A stretch of DNA of 64,000 nt from Alicyclobacillus tolerans (GTDB lineage Bacteria > Bacillota > Bacilli > Alicyclobacillales > Alicyclobacillaceae). Numbering within the stretch: the first letter of the stretch is position 1; the number at the start of each line of letters is the position of its first letter. Below, one piece after another: positions 1 through 7,967 of this stretch. Below the pieces are notes generated by a model, which searched no databases, had not been told where the DNA came from, and saw only the letters and a list, made by a program, of their open reading frames with translations. The stretch spans positions 45,227 to 109,226 of the forward strand of contig NZ_JAJFNK010000016.1 of the NCBI RefSeq assembly GCF_021739485.1, read 5' to 3'. The translations under genes were made by a program, and so were the position numbers.

Positions 1-491
1 CCTAGTCCAACGTATTCGCCTGCTAGGTAGACGCCTGTAGCTAATGCACGTTCTTGTTTCGGAAACCAAGTACTCACCAGTCGATTGTTCGTCGGAAATG
101 CCGGAGATTCCGCAACTCCAAGCCCCAATCGTAGACCAAATAAAGAACCAAATCCTCTTGCCGAGGCCATAAAAACTGTGACGACCGACCACACAATTAA
201 GGAGACTCCATATACGAGCTTTGAACCAAACCGGTCTAAAAGCCATCCTCCTGGTATCTGCATAACTGTGTAGGTCCAGGCGAATCCAGAAAAAACTAGT
301 CCTAACAGTGCCGGATTTAAATGGAGTGCTTGCTTCATAACAGGTGCAGCAATAGATATATTTGCACGGTCGATATAGTTGATGACTGTACTTACAAACA
401 CGATGAGTAAAATTGAAAAACGAGCTTTGGTTTTCCGTTTAGTGAATGGGGACTTCGTCGCGGTAGGAGCAGCAGCATTGAAATCATCCAT
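1..491 (-). CDS. MFS transporter, ACS/GudP-like (C-terminal part outside window)
   Basis: An open reading frame enters from the window edge and starts at an ATG at 491, behind a GGAGGG ribosome site. The visible 163 residues hold the N-terminal half of a major facilitator protein: a basic cytoplasmic start, TM1 with an INYIDRANIS motif, and TM2-TM4 with the loop GGWLLDRFGSK, the MFS motif A. The INYIDR signature is typical of the anion:cation symporter family, which takes up hexuronates, glucarate or galactonate; that substrate class is inference. It lies 75 bases downstream of the SDR gene on the same strand, so the two probably form a catabolic operon. Only the missing C-terminal half would narrow the substrate. 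Confidence 0.85.
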   Translation of the reverse strand, partial: MDDFNAAAPTATKSPFTKRKTKARFSILLIVFVSTVINYIDRANISIAAPVMKQALHLNPALLGLVFSGFAWTYTVMQIPGGWLLDRFGSKLVYGVSLIVWSVVTVFMASARGFGSLFGLRLGLGVAESPAFPTNNRLVSTWFPKQERALATGVYLAGEYVGL

Positions 492-566
492 ACGGTTCCC
501 TCCGGTAAATTTATTTTTTATTCAGATAATTGAACCAGAAAATATTTCTCTTCTGGGAAATCACGA

Positions 567-1325
567 TCACAGAGCTCTTCCCCCATCAATGTTAAGTTCA
601 ATACCAGTTACAAGTTCTGCGTCATCCGACGCTAGATACAGTGCGCCGCGTGCAATGTCCAATGGACTAGCCATTCGCCCAAGAGGGATAGTTTGCTTGT
701 AACTTTCCTTTGCTGCATTTACGTCCACGTCTGGTTGAAATTCGGGAGCCATTGGCGTGTCTACGGCCACAGGATTAATACAATTGACTCGGATTTTATA
801 ACTTGCTAATTCACTGGCTAGCGATTTCGTCAAGGTAATTACAGCTCCTTTGGAAGCCGCGTAGCCATTGTGGCCTAACCTGGGTTTCACTGCGGCAATA
901 GATGCCGTGTTGATGATGGAACCGCCCCCCTGTTGCTTCATAACAGGTACAACATACTTAGAACCAAGAAAAACCGAACGTACGTTAATACGCATCACTC
1001 GGTCGAATAAGTCTTCACTTACTTCCTCAATTGGCCGAATCGGTTGGGCAATTCCGGCATTGTTATACAGGACATCCACTCTGCCCCACTTATTTACGGC
1101 ACGCGCAACCATATCTTTAATATCCTGTACCTCGGCGACGTCAGTTCTCTGGAATACAGCGCTCCCGCCCTGGTCTCGAATTTTTCTGGCAACCTCTTCT
1201 CCTTTCTCAACCTGTAAGTCTGCAACGACCACTTGTGCCCCATGCTTTGCAAAAAGCTCCGCTGATGCTTGACCGATACCGCTTGCTGCCCCAGTTACGA
1301 TGGCTACCTTTCCGTCAAGTTTCAT
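567..1325 (-). CDS. SDR-family NAD(P)-dependent oxidoreductase
   Basis: This is a 252-residue classical short-chain dehydrogenase/reductase, the usual family length. The cofactor motif TGAASGIG is at residues 11-18, NNAG at 88-91, and the catalytic Ser142, Tyr155 and Lys159 (YAASK) are all present. The C-terminus ends in the usual TG..LNIDGG pattern. An Asp at the end of beta-2 (VVVADLQ) favours NAD over NADP. It is the first gene of a probable operon with the MFS transporter and diverges from a YheO-type regulator, which suggests oxidation of a sugar- or hydroxy-acid-derived alcohol. The exact substrate cannot be read from sequence; FabG-like enzymes share all these motifs. Confidence 0.88.
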   Translation of the reverse strand: MKLDGKVAIVTGAASGIGQASAELFAKHGAQVVVADLQVEKGEEVARKIRDQGGSAVFQRTDVAEVQDIKDMVARAVNKWGRVDVLYNNAGIAQPIRPIEEVSEDLFDRVMRINVRSVFLGSKYVVPVMKQQGGGSIINTASIAAVKPRLGHNGYAASKGAVITLTKSLASELASYKIRVNCINPVAVDTPMAPEFQPDVDVNAAKESYKQTIPLGRMASPLDIARGALYLASDDAELVTGIELNIDGGRAL

Positions 1326-1799
1326 GCTTGTTTCATCATCCTTTCCGAGATCGACTAAAAACGTCTTGGTTTACTTATCGTTTGTCTTCGATGGTTTATT
1401 GGTATAATTTTCAGAACTATTTAAACAAAGTATATGGCTTCAATAAATATTTATCAATACTTTTTTATTAAGTAACCAGGTGTTTTTGGTGTTGTGTAAA
1501 TACGCATCAAACTCAAGTGCATTGCGGCTATAAAATTCACTTGGAATTTTTGCCTTCATTGTAAAAGCACAGTCCATTGTTGTTCATTTCCATAAACCCG
1601 TTAAATTTGTTCCATAAATACAATTCTTCTATATAATTAATTATTGTATTATTCGTCATTATAGACTTTTTAGATATATTTACTATAAAATATTATATAT
1701 GGCCCAGACTGATGTCAGATTTGATTTGACACGATGTTTTTCGTTCGGCATGACTTACGTAGAAAAGTCAGTTAAACGAGCATAACGGAGGTCCAACTC
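1326..1799. promoter_or_regulatory. Divergent, AT-rich intergenic region between SDR and YheO-type genes
   Basis: This 474-base gene-free stretch must hold both divergent promoters. It is clearly richer in A and T than the rest of the window, especially 1620-1700. On the minus strand a TTGTTT box followed after 16 bases by TATACC (near 1404-1432) could serve the SDR-MFS operon. On the plus strand TTGACA at 1726-1731 is a perfect -35 hexamer, but the -10 position after 17 bases (CATGAC) is poor. I see no convincing palindromic operator. The regulator probably binds here, by analogy with other divergently encoded regulators. Confidence 0.45.
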
Positions 1800-2471
1800 A
1801 TGAGTGTTTTTCCTGAGGTACCCATGAATGATACAATTCGCAAATTCATCCCTGTTGCGGAAGCTGTAGCCGAAATGTTTGGCACACACTGTGAAGTGGT
1901 TTTACACGACTTGACCCATCCCCAATCATCGGTTGTCTACACGAAAAATGGCGCAGTTACAAATCGACACGTCGGCGAGTCATTTCGTCATTTAATTTAC
2001 CAAGTACTTCGTTCTGACAAGTTTCGGGATGATCACGTAAGTAACTACCGCACAACCACTGCTGATGGGAGAGCTATTAAGTCCTCCACCTCCATAATTC
2101 GAGATGATAGTGGCGTGGCAATCGGAGCCTTCTGTATCAATTTAGACATTGATGCTTTAGTCAACTCCGTACCCTTCCTCCAAGATTTTATCCGGGTTGA
2201 CGAAGAAAACGACTCTAAAGAAGAACAGGACGTCATAGACAGTGTATGGCGTGTTGTTCTAGACTTAATCACATATGCAATTAACGAATATCCTGTTTCA
2301 GTCTCAGAAATGGATAAGGTCGACAAGATGAAAATAGTTTCTTTTCTCAATGAAAAAGGTCTGTTTCTCATTAAGGGGGCTATTGATGAATTGGCAAAAA
2401 ATTTGAATGTTTCTAAGGTCACCATTTACGGATACTTGGATGAAATGAAGCGCAGCGGAGAACCAATTTGA
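1800..2471 (+). CDS. YheO/DauR-type PAS-HTH transcriptional regulator
   Basis: A 223-residue protein with the two-part architecture of the YheO family. The N-terminal PAS-like sensor domain (about residues 10-120) contains FGTHCEVVLHDL and a GAFCINLDID strand. The C-terminal helix-turn-helix (about 165-220) reads LNEKGLFLIKGAIDELAKNL followed by VSKVTIYGYLDE. The family includes DauR, a regulator of D-arginine catabolism, and YheO of enterobacteria. The start at 1800 has a GGAGG site at a good distance (1787-1792); an ATG eight codons later is less likely. It is divergent from the SDR-MFS operon and probably controls it in response to a small metabolite bound by the PAS domain (inference). 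Confidence 0.85.
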   Translation: MSVFPEVPMNDTIRKFIPVAEAVAEMFGTHCEVVLHDLTHPQSSVVYTKNGAVTNRHVGESFRHLIYQVLRSDKFRDDHVSNYRTTTADGRAIKSSTSIIRDDSGVAIGAFCINLDIDALVNSVPFLQDFIRVDEENDSKEEQDVIDSVWRVVLDLITYAINEYPVSVSEMDKVDKMKIVSFLNEKGLFLIKGAIDELAKNLNVSKVTIYGYLDEMKRSGEPI

Positions 2472-2572
2472 AAATGAATTGACTACAGGAATCGTTGATC
2501 TGCTGCGTGAGCCGGTATTTTGCTCTTGAGTCAAACCTTTTCGTCCCGTTGAGACAGACCGACCCAAAACAG

Positions 2573-2605
2573 AAATCCCATGAACCCATACTGCTCATGG
2601 GATTT
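2573..2605. terminator. Rho-independent terminator, probably bidirectional
   Basis: Arms AAATCCCATGA (2573-2583) and TCATGGGATTT (2595-2605) form a perfect 11-bp stem with an 11-base loop and a T-rich flank on the plus strand. It lies 100 bases after the YheO-type gene and just beyond the end of the cofE remnant, so it can serve both converging units. Confidence 0.75.
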
Positions 2606-2624
2606 CTTCTTCAATGCTCTGTTA

Positions 2625-3124
2625 CTACCTCTCAGATACAACTGCATGTTTCCATAGGGTAAACCTAGAATCGACCGAGTCCGTTGTCGCAAAGCCGCTA
2701 GGTACTACTGGCTTATACGAGGTGATACCTGGCACTCCTATAAACAGGTCCTTTTCTTTAGGCCGCGTTATCTGAGAGATGGACTCATCCACAACTTCGT
2801 AAGTGTAGCCGCGAATGACCACCGCTGGAACGCGATTAAATTTGCCCATGACCAATTCGGCAGCACGGCCAACTCGTCGACGACAGCAATTTGGCTCACC
2901 TGCATCGTGTTTCCAAAACTATCTTGCCGACCGCGGTAATCCGCAAATATGGGAACCCCGGACACTCCAATGGCAACATTGGTTTGGCCTAATCGCCAAG
3001 GCCGACCAAAGGTGTCCGAAATAATGACAGAAATTGAAACACCGTAGTGGCTTTCAAGAGACTTTCGGATCCTACGAGCGGACTCATCCGGGTTTAAAGG
3101 CAACAAAACCTCTCCGAGTATGGG
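2625..3124 (-). pseudogene. cofE: Decayed coenzyme F420-0:L-glutamate ligase (cofE) remnant
   Basis: Two overlapping minus-strand frames together make the C-terminal two thirds of a CofE/FbiB-type gamma-glutamyl ligase. The upstream frame reads LPLNPDESARRIRKSLE, VIISDTFGRPWRLGQTNVAIG and FADYRGRQDSFG, all highly characteristic of the family. The second frame continues with LVMGKFNRVPAVVIRG. The junction near 2860-2875 fits one lost base in the DELA.AELVMGK segment. The N-terminal 120-135 residues are absent: an in-frame stop lies at 3125-3127 just before GEVLLPLNP. CofE adds the glutamate tail to F420. With both an N-terminal truncation and a frameshift this copy should be inactive. No other F420 gene is in the window. 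Confidence 0.82.
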
Positions 3125-3208
3125 TTACAGGGCAATTCTAGCACGATAATCGGAATTTTTTACTACAGTTTAGGTATTATCCTATGTTGACATTGATAAA
3201 CCCCATAA

Positions 3209-3248
3209 CAAAAACCCCCGAGCCGCAGATGTTTGCTGTGCTCAAGGG
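3209..3248 (-). terminator. Terminator downstream of the YheC/YheD gene
   Basis: Read on the minus strand, an imperfect stem (CCC-tt-GAGC-a-CAG pairing with CTG-cg-GCTC-g-GGG, 7-base loop) is followed at once by TTTTTGTT. It lies about 110 bases past the stop of the YheC/YheD gene. It separates that gene from the cofE remnant. Confidence 0.6.
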
Positions 3249-3355
3249 ATTTGCTCTACAGTGCGCCCGTTTTGCCTCAAAGGCCTTTCCAGCAGCCAGT
3301 GACTATTCTGATGCCGAGTCCGGCCAACTACATCGATCCCTCGTGTGGCATGTAG

Positions 3356-4933
3356 TCATTTCCGTGACAGCAAAAGGATCCCTGATGGGTTTGTCACCCC
3401 TGTCACCCTACCCTCGGTCTTGTTGACCTCCTGCAAGTGAATCTCATCCCTATTCGATCCGAACCCAGTTTGGACGATCCCGTTCTCGTGTCGGTCTCCG
3501 TACTCGCGGTCAAACCGGTTCACAGGCTCGCGCGGTGTCCGGGGTGTCCATGGTGTCCATGGCCAGCTATTTGCTCCACTTTCCTGCCAGTGTACCGGAC
3601 CGCTCACATTCCCGCGATCCACTTCATTCACTTGCCAGCTGCCTGGAGCCCCAACCGTCCAGGTACTCGGTTCCCCACCCGTCTGGATGTTTCGCCCGCT
3701 CACTTTTCCGCTCCTGCGCTCACTCGTCCGCCTAACTGGCCGCTTCCTTTGTGTTCCAGACGTTCCTTGCTCTTCCCCCACACCGGCCACTGCCGATACG
3801 GCTTGCATCCCACGCCCCAGCCGACGCTGGCGCCGCGCCAGGTAGACGGCGAATTCGGTGCTGTAGCGCGCCGCGAGTTTTCGCATGTCTGGGGTGAGCA
3901 GCGAACGGGCCGGCTTCGGGTTGGCTTCAATCATCCAGACGCGGCCGGATTTGTCGACGCCGAGGTCGAACCCGATGAGCCCGGCGTACGAGTAGCTGCG
4001 GCTGATTCGCTCGGCGATGTTTAGAGCACACTCTTCGATTTTTACAACGGGAATCTGTTTGTGTTCGGCCGCTGCCAGCAGTACGACGTCTTGAAGAGAC
4101 AGCTTCTCGCCTCCGGCGATGAGATTCGTCACAACTCCGTCCACGGCAGCGAGTTTGGGAACCACGCCCACGACGTGCCATTCTCCTTGCGCATCCCGGT
4201 GCACGACGACGCGAAAATCCACTTTGCGTCCCTTGACGGTCATGAGGTCCAACCCTTGCTGCACCAAATGGGGCACAAGCTTGCGCCTTCCCAGGAGGCG
4301 GCGCAGTTGGTCACTCGCAACCTCAAAACGCTCCTTGCGGGTCACACCCTTCGCACTGCGGTCCACCGATACGCGGTAGCGGTTCGCGCCAAGGACCTCA
4401 ATCCGGGTCACACCTGCTCCGCCATAACCCCCAATCGGTTTGACGTAAGCTTGGCCCCAGCGGCGGATTTGCTCCATGGCGAGTTGCACGTCCCCCAATC
4501 GTTTCGTGGGAGGCAAATACCGGCTCAAGTCCGTTTTTCGCAGCCACTGGTCCAACATCCACTTGCCTGGAAGGGGTGGATTGAAAACCGGAATGCCTCT
4601 TTTTTTGGCCTCCTGGCGCAATCCAACGGCAAATCCTTTCATCGCAAGGTGGACATAGACGTTTTCGTACAATACGTCTGGAATCGGACAGAGCTTTCGC
4701 TCCCACGATCCGTACGGTTTTTGCGGGTCTTGTGGTACCCACGCTCGCACCGTGCCGTTTCCCCAGTGCACGTCATCGGGTGCAAACATCGTAAATTCCG
4801 TCCGCAGTTTTGCGGCGTGTTCTGCCATCTGGCAAAAGAACATGGGCGGTCGCTGCCCCCACCCATGTCCGGTTTTTCGTCTCGTCGCCCTAACTGTAGT
4901 CACTACCCCAATTCTCGAGTCAAATCGTTCCAT
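3356..4933 (-). CDS. YheC/YheD-family ATP-grasp protein with long repetitive tail
   Basis: A 525-residue protein if started at the ATG at 4933, which has GAGGTG seven bases upstream. The GTG at 4942 lies inside that site and is less likely. The N-terminal half matches the YheC/YheD endospore coat-associated family: an IGVVTTVR start, then a C-terminal ATP-grasp fold with KPIGGYGGAGVTRIE near residue 160 and GFDLGVDKSGRVWMIEANPKP, the metal- and ATP-binding end. In Bacillus these proteins are forespore- or coat-associated; the ligase substrate is unknown. The last ~130 residues are unlike the family: basic and low-complexity, with a W-T-P / R-T-P repeat. The gene is divergent from panD and shares a ~90-base promoter region with it. 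Confidence 0.82.
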   Translation of the reverse strand: MERFDSRIGVVTTVRATRRKTGHGWGQRPPMFFCQMAEHAAKLRTEFTMFAPDDVHWGNGTVRAWVPQDPQKPYGSWERKLCPIPDVLYENVYVHLAMKGFAVGLRQEAKKRGIPVFNPPLPGKWMLDQWLRKTDLSRYLPPTKRLGDVQLAMEQIRRWGQAYVKPIGGYGGAGVTRIEVLGANRYRVSVDRSAKGVTRKERFEVASDQLRRLLGRRKLVPHLVQQGLDLMTVKGRKVDFRVVVHRDAQGEWHVVGVVPKLAAVDGVVTNLIAGGEKLSLQDVVLLAAAEHKQIPVVKIEECALNIAERISRSYSYAGLIGFDLGVDKSGRVWMIEANPKPARSLLTPDMRKLAARYSTEFAVYLARRQRRLGRGMQAVSAVAGVGEEQGTSGTQRKRPVRRTSERRSGKVSGRNIQTGGEPSTWTVGAPGSWQVNEVDRGNVSGPVHWQESGANSWPWTPWTPRTPREPVNRFDREYGDRHENGIVQTGFGSNRDEIHLQEVNKTEGRVTGVTNPSGILLLSRK

Positions 4934-5026
4934 ATGCGTCACCTCGTTTTTCAGCCCAGCACATTATATGTAGGTGAGAATATGCTGGCTATACAGATGC
5001 CTAGATGTCAGAAGGGAGCAAGGAAC

Positions 5027-5416
5027 GTGCTCAGAACGGTGTGCAAAGGAAAGATCCATCGAGCGACGGTGACGCAGGCGGACTTAAACTACATGGGCAG
5101 TGTCACCATCGACGAAGATCTGATGAAAGCTGCAAACATTCTGCCCTTTGAAATGGTTCAAATCACCAACCTCTCCAACGGCGTGTTGTGGCAAACGTAC
5201 GCGATCGCAGGGGAACCTGGATCCGGAACGCTCTGTCTGAACGGTCCTCCGGCCCGCCACTTTCAAGTGGGAGACACCGTCATCTTGTTGTCCTTGGCGA
5301 TGGTAACGGATGAGGAGTGGCAAAACCTTGAACCGGCAGTCGTGTTTGTGGACGATCGGAACAAAATTGCCTCCGTGGTACACCACAAAACAGTCCCCGA
5401 CACCCAGGGAAAGTAG
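5027..5416 (+). CDS. panD: Aspartate 1-decarboxylase proenzyme
   Basis: PanD makes beta-alanine from L-aspartate for pantothenate and CoA. The 129-residue frame begins at GTG 5027 with AAGGGAG upstream and aligns over its full length. KIHRATVTQADLNYMGS places the self-cleaving Gly24-Ser25 pair exactly where the pyruvoyl group forms. TIDEDLM, GERGSG-like GEPGSGTLCLNG and the VVFVDDRNKI end are all present. The frame stays open upstream to 4061, but that part is antisense to the YheC/YheD gene and is not coding. PanB and PanC, usually next to panD, are not in this window, so panD stands alone here. Confidence 0.95.
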   Translation: MLRTVCKGKIHRATVTQADLNYMGSVTIDEDLMKAANILPFEMVQITNLSNGVLWQTYAIAGEPGSGTLCLNGPPARHFQVGDTVILLSLAMVTDEEWQNLEPAVVFVDDRNKIASVVHHKTVPDTQGK

Positions 5417-5472
5417 CCCGCCGCTCACCGTGTACGGGGGTTATTTGAAAGAGAAGCTAAGGGAGGTACAAC

Positions 5473-7320
5473 ATGCTCTGTTTTGCGATTTTGGCACACG
5501 GTCACAAAGATTTTCTGAAGTTGCAAATCGAGAACATCCGGCATTTCAATCCAGGTTGCCGGATCGTGTTGTACAACGGAGGTACAGATGAAAAGCTGGG
5601 TGAAGGGCTCGACGTGGACATCTGTCCGTACAGCCGTCCATTGCAACTGAATGTCGGCCAAGGCGTGGGTCGCTGTCTGTTCGACGTGATGAAGTGGCTG
5701 GATGAAATACAACTCCCATACCAATTCCTGGTCTACGCAGATTCCGACCTTGTCTTTGTCAATCGCGGTTTTGAAGATTACCTCAATGCCACCATGGAGA
5801 ACTACGATTTTATGGCGCAACACGTTGAGAAATACGACCCTTTTCATGCAAGCAGCGAATGGCCGTTGGTCACCGACATGATGTCTGAGTGGAGTCAGTG
5901 GCAACCGTTCTTCCAAACGGATTATTTCTATGGAACATTTAATCCTGGTCAGGTCTTTCGCCGCGACATTGTGTCTAAGGTGCTCTCCCTGATCGACGTG
6001 CCCCTGTTGGAAAGGAACCTTCAACAAACCCACGTGTTCGCCTTGGAGGAAACGCTTTACGTGACGCTCGTTGTTCGCGCCGGCGGAAACGTTCGGAGTT
6101 ATCTTGAACCGCAGCGCATGTACGATTCCTGGCCAGACCGCTTGTCTTTAGAGCAGGTTCAAGAGGCAGCGCGCACACCGGGGGTGTATTTTGTGCATCC
6201 TGTGGTCCGGGATGTCCACGACTCTGCAGCGAGTTGGATCGCGGAGGTGATGAAAGCAAATGCCGGGGACACACCCGCCGAGGGCGGCGCTGTTGCAGTG
6301 CAACCTCCGCACTCGGAACAGGACCCGGAAATGGAACCCATTCTTCGTCAGCTTCCGTCCGACCTGCAACAACTGCCTACAGTTCTAGAACGATTGCAAG
6401 GCGCGTTTGCCGCAGAGGGGTCTGAGTTTGTAACCCAGTTGTACCGGCAGTTTTTGAACCGCGATCCCGATGACGAAGGGCTCCAATTCCAACTCCGTCT
6501 CTTGTCCGAAACCTCAAAAGGTGCAGTTCTCCAGTCATTCGTAACTTCCGAAGAGTTCCGCAGTTTAGTGACAGCACCGCCGGGCGACTTTCTTCCGGGA
6601 ACAGAGGATGGGACCGTTGCAACGCGACTGAACTTTTGGTTTCATACCAGCGATGAAGTGTTTGTGTCCGGGTTGTACTGGGAGGTTTTGGCCCGGGACC
6701 CGGATGCCGCAGGTCTGCAAACCCATTTGAACATGTTGCTTTCCAACCCTTCCAGACACGAAGTCTTGCAATCCATCCTGTTTTCCCAAGAGGCTTTCAG
6801 TCGGATCGGTGTGAACTCTGACAGGCAGGCGGCTGTTGCTGCCAAGCCGCCGTTCAAAGACGCTTCTACGGTGCCCCCAACGGAAGTTCTCCGGACCGTG
6901 AACAGCCTGCTCAAACGCGACGGAGCCGCATTTGTCGCGTCGTTGTATCGCGCCGTCTACGGTTTGAACCCCCGCAGGCGGACGCTTCGCAAATACTTGC
7001 GCAAAATGAGGTCCGGCGCGATGAAATGGCAAGTCCTGCAGGAGTTGCTGCAGACGAGACCATCGGTTGCGCGCAATCGCAGAACCCGGACCCTAAAAAG
7101 GCGCCGTACGGGCAAATTGGTACGACTTTTGAATCAAATTGCAATGTATGACGGAGAAGAGTTTATCCGTGCGACGTACCACCAGGTCCTAGGCCGTGAA
7201 CCGGACCCGTCTGGATTTGCCCTTCATCTGCAAATGTTGCAGCAAGGGACGGCAAAGCGAGAAATCATCTACGCGGTATTGTTCTCTCAGGAAGCTCAAA
7301 ACTCTCTCAGCAGCCTCTAA
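5473..7320 (+). CDS. Glycosyltransferase-like protein with four DUF4214 repeats
   Basis: A 615-residue protein starting at an ATG behind GGGAGGT. Residues 1-250 look like a GT-A sugar transferase: an AILAHGHKDF opening, VLYNGG, and a YADSDLVF strand with the metal-binding D-S-D at 90-92. After a Pro/Glu-rich linker (260-300) come four DUF4214-type helical repeats, about 319-365, 397-445, 487-530 and 564-608. Three keep the (N/R)DPD..G motif. The third is degenerate and very basic (NPRRRTLRKYLRK). DUF4214 often accompanies glycosyltransferases and surface proteins; its role is unsettled. The gene converges on a heptose-synthesis operon only 18 bases away, so a role in transferring that sugar or building a surface (S-layer) glycan is a reasonable inference. 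Confidence 0.8.
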   Translation: MLCFAILAHGHKDFLKLQIENIRHFNPGCRIVLYNGGTDEKLGEGLDVDICPYSRPLQLNVGQGVGRCLFDVMKWLDEIQLPYQFLVYADSDLVFVNRGFEDYLNATMENYDFMAQHVEKYDPFHASSEWPLVTDMMSEWSQWQPFFQTDYFYGTFNPGQVFRRDIVSKVLSLIDVPLLERNLQQTHVFALEETLYVTLVVRAGGNVRSYLEPQRMYDSWPDRLSLEQVQEAARTPGVYFVHPVVRDVHDSAASWIAEVMKANAGDTPAEGGAVAVQPPHSEQDPEMEPILRQLPSDLQQLPTVLERLQGAFAAEGSEFVTQLYRQFLNRDPDDEGLQFQLRLLSETSKGAVLQSFVTSEEFRSLVTAPPGDFLPGTEDGTVATRLNFWFHTSDEVFVSGLYWEVLARDPDAAGLQTHLNMLLSNPSRHEVLQSILFSQEAFSRIGVNSDRQAAVAAKPPFKDASTVPPTEVLRTVNSLLKRDGAAFVASLYRAVYGLNPRRRTLRKYLRKMRSGAMKWQVLQELLQTRPSVARNRRTRTLKRRRTGKLVRLLNQIAMYDGEEFIRATYHQVLGREPDPSGFALHLQMLQQGTAKREIIYAVLFSQEAQNSLSSL

Positions 7321-7338
7321 AAACTGTCTTTAAAACCT

Positions 7339-7965
7339 TTAGTAGATGCTTTTCAGAGGACGCGGCGCAATTCTCGCGGCCGACCCTGTCGCTTGATAAT
7401 CCATCAGCATCGCTCGCAACTGCAGGCTCACGGCGTGGGTAATGAGGGAATGCACGTCTTCGATCAGCTGCATGTTGTCGTAAGGCACAACAATCGTGTG
7501 TTGTGCAACGTTTTTGACCTTACCTCCGGAGAACCCTGTCAAAGCAGCCGTTTGAGAGCCGGCTTTGTTCGCATAGGACAACGCCCGGAGGACGTTTTCG
7601 GAGTTGCCACTGCCTGTGATGCCGATGACCAGATCGGCGCCCGTCGCAAAGGGGCGAAGTTGTTCCACGAAAACCCGGCTGTAGTCGGTATCGTTCGCCC
7701 AAGCCGTGATGAGTGGAACGTTGTCCGTCAACGCCAAGACTTTGAAATTGGACACTTCGTCCCCCACTCTGGTCATCTTGGCCAAATCGCAGGCAAAGTG
7801 GCTGCTCGTCGCCGCTGAACCGCCATTGCCGAGCAAAAATACGGTTCCGCTTGTTTTCCACACGTTAAAAATCATCCATACAAGGTCTTCTATCTTCTCT
7901 GTGTCGATGGCGGATAGAACTCTTTGAATTTCGGAGAAATAAAAGTCGGTAAATCTGGTTGTCAT
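7339..7965 (-). CDS. gmhA: Phosphoheptose isomerase (SIS domain)
   Basis: A 208-residue single SIS-domain protein of the GmhA type, which converts sedoheptulose 7-phosphate to D-glycero-D-manno-heptose 7-phosphate. The phosphate-binding LLGNGGSAATSSHFACDL (GNGGS at 46-50), the GITGSGNSENV loop and the C-terminal LIEDVHSLITHAV helix with its catalytic Glu and His region are intact. It is the last gene of a minus-strand operon, starting two bases after the GmhB stop with an AGGGGAA site upstream. Gram-positive GmhA enzymes feed GDP-heptose for S-layer glycans rather than lipopolysaccharide, and the neighbouring HddA-like kinase fits that route. Confidence 0.9.
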   Translation of the reverse strand: MTTRFTDFYFSEIQRVLSAIDTEKIEDLVWMIFNVWKTSGTVFLLGNGGSAATSSHFACDLAKMTRVGDEVSNFKVLALTDNVPLITAWANDTDYSRVFVEQLRPFATGADLVIGITGSGNSENVLRALSYANKAGSQTAALTGFSGGKVKNVAQHTIVVPYDNMQLIEDVHSLITHAVSLQLRAMLMDYQATGSAARIAPRPLKSIY

Positions 7966-7967
7966 CG

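Noticed and set aside
1726..1754. Sigma-A promoter for the YheO-type gene
   Set aside because: The -35 hexamer is perfect but no acceptable -10 box lies at 16-18 bases, so it is only mentioned in the region entry.
4061..5026. Long in-frame extension upstream of panD (open frame of 451 codons in total)
   Set aside because: It is antisense to the conserved YheC/YheD gene, has no family resemblance, and a GTG with a ribosome site sits exactly at the PanD N-terminus.
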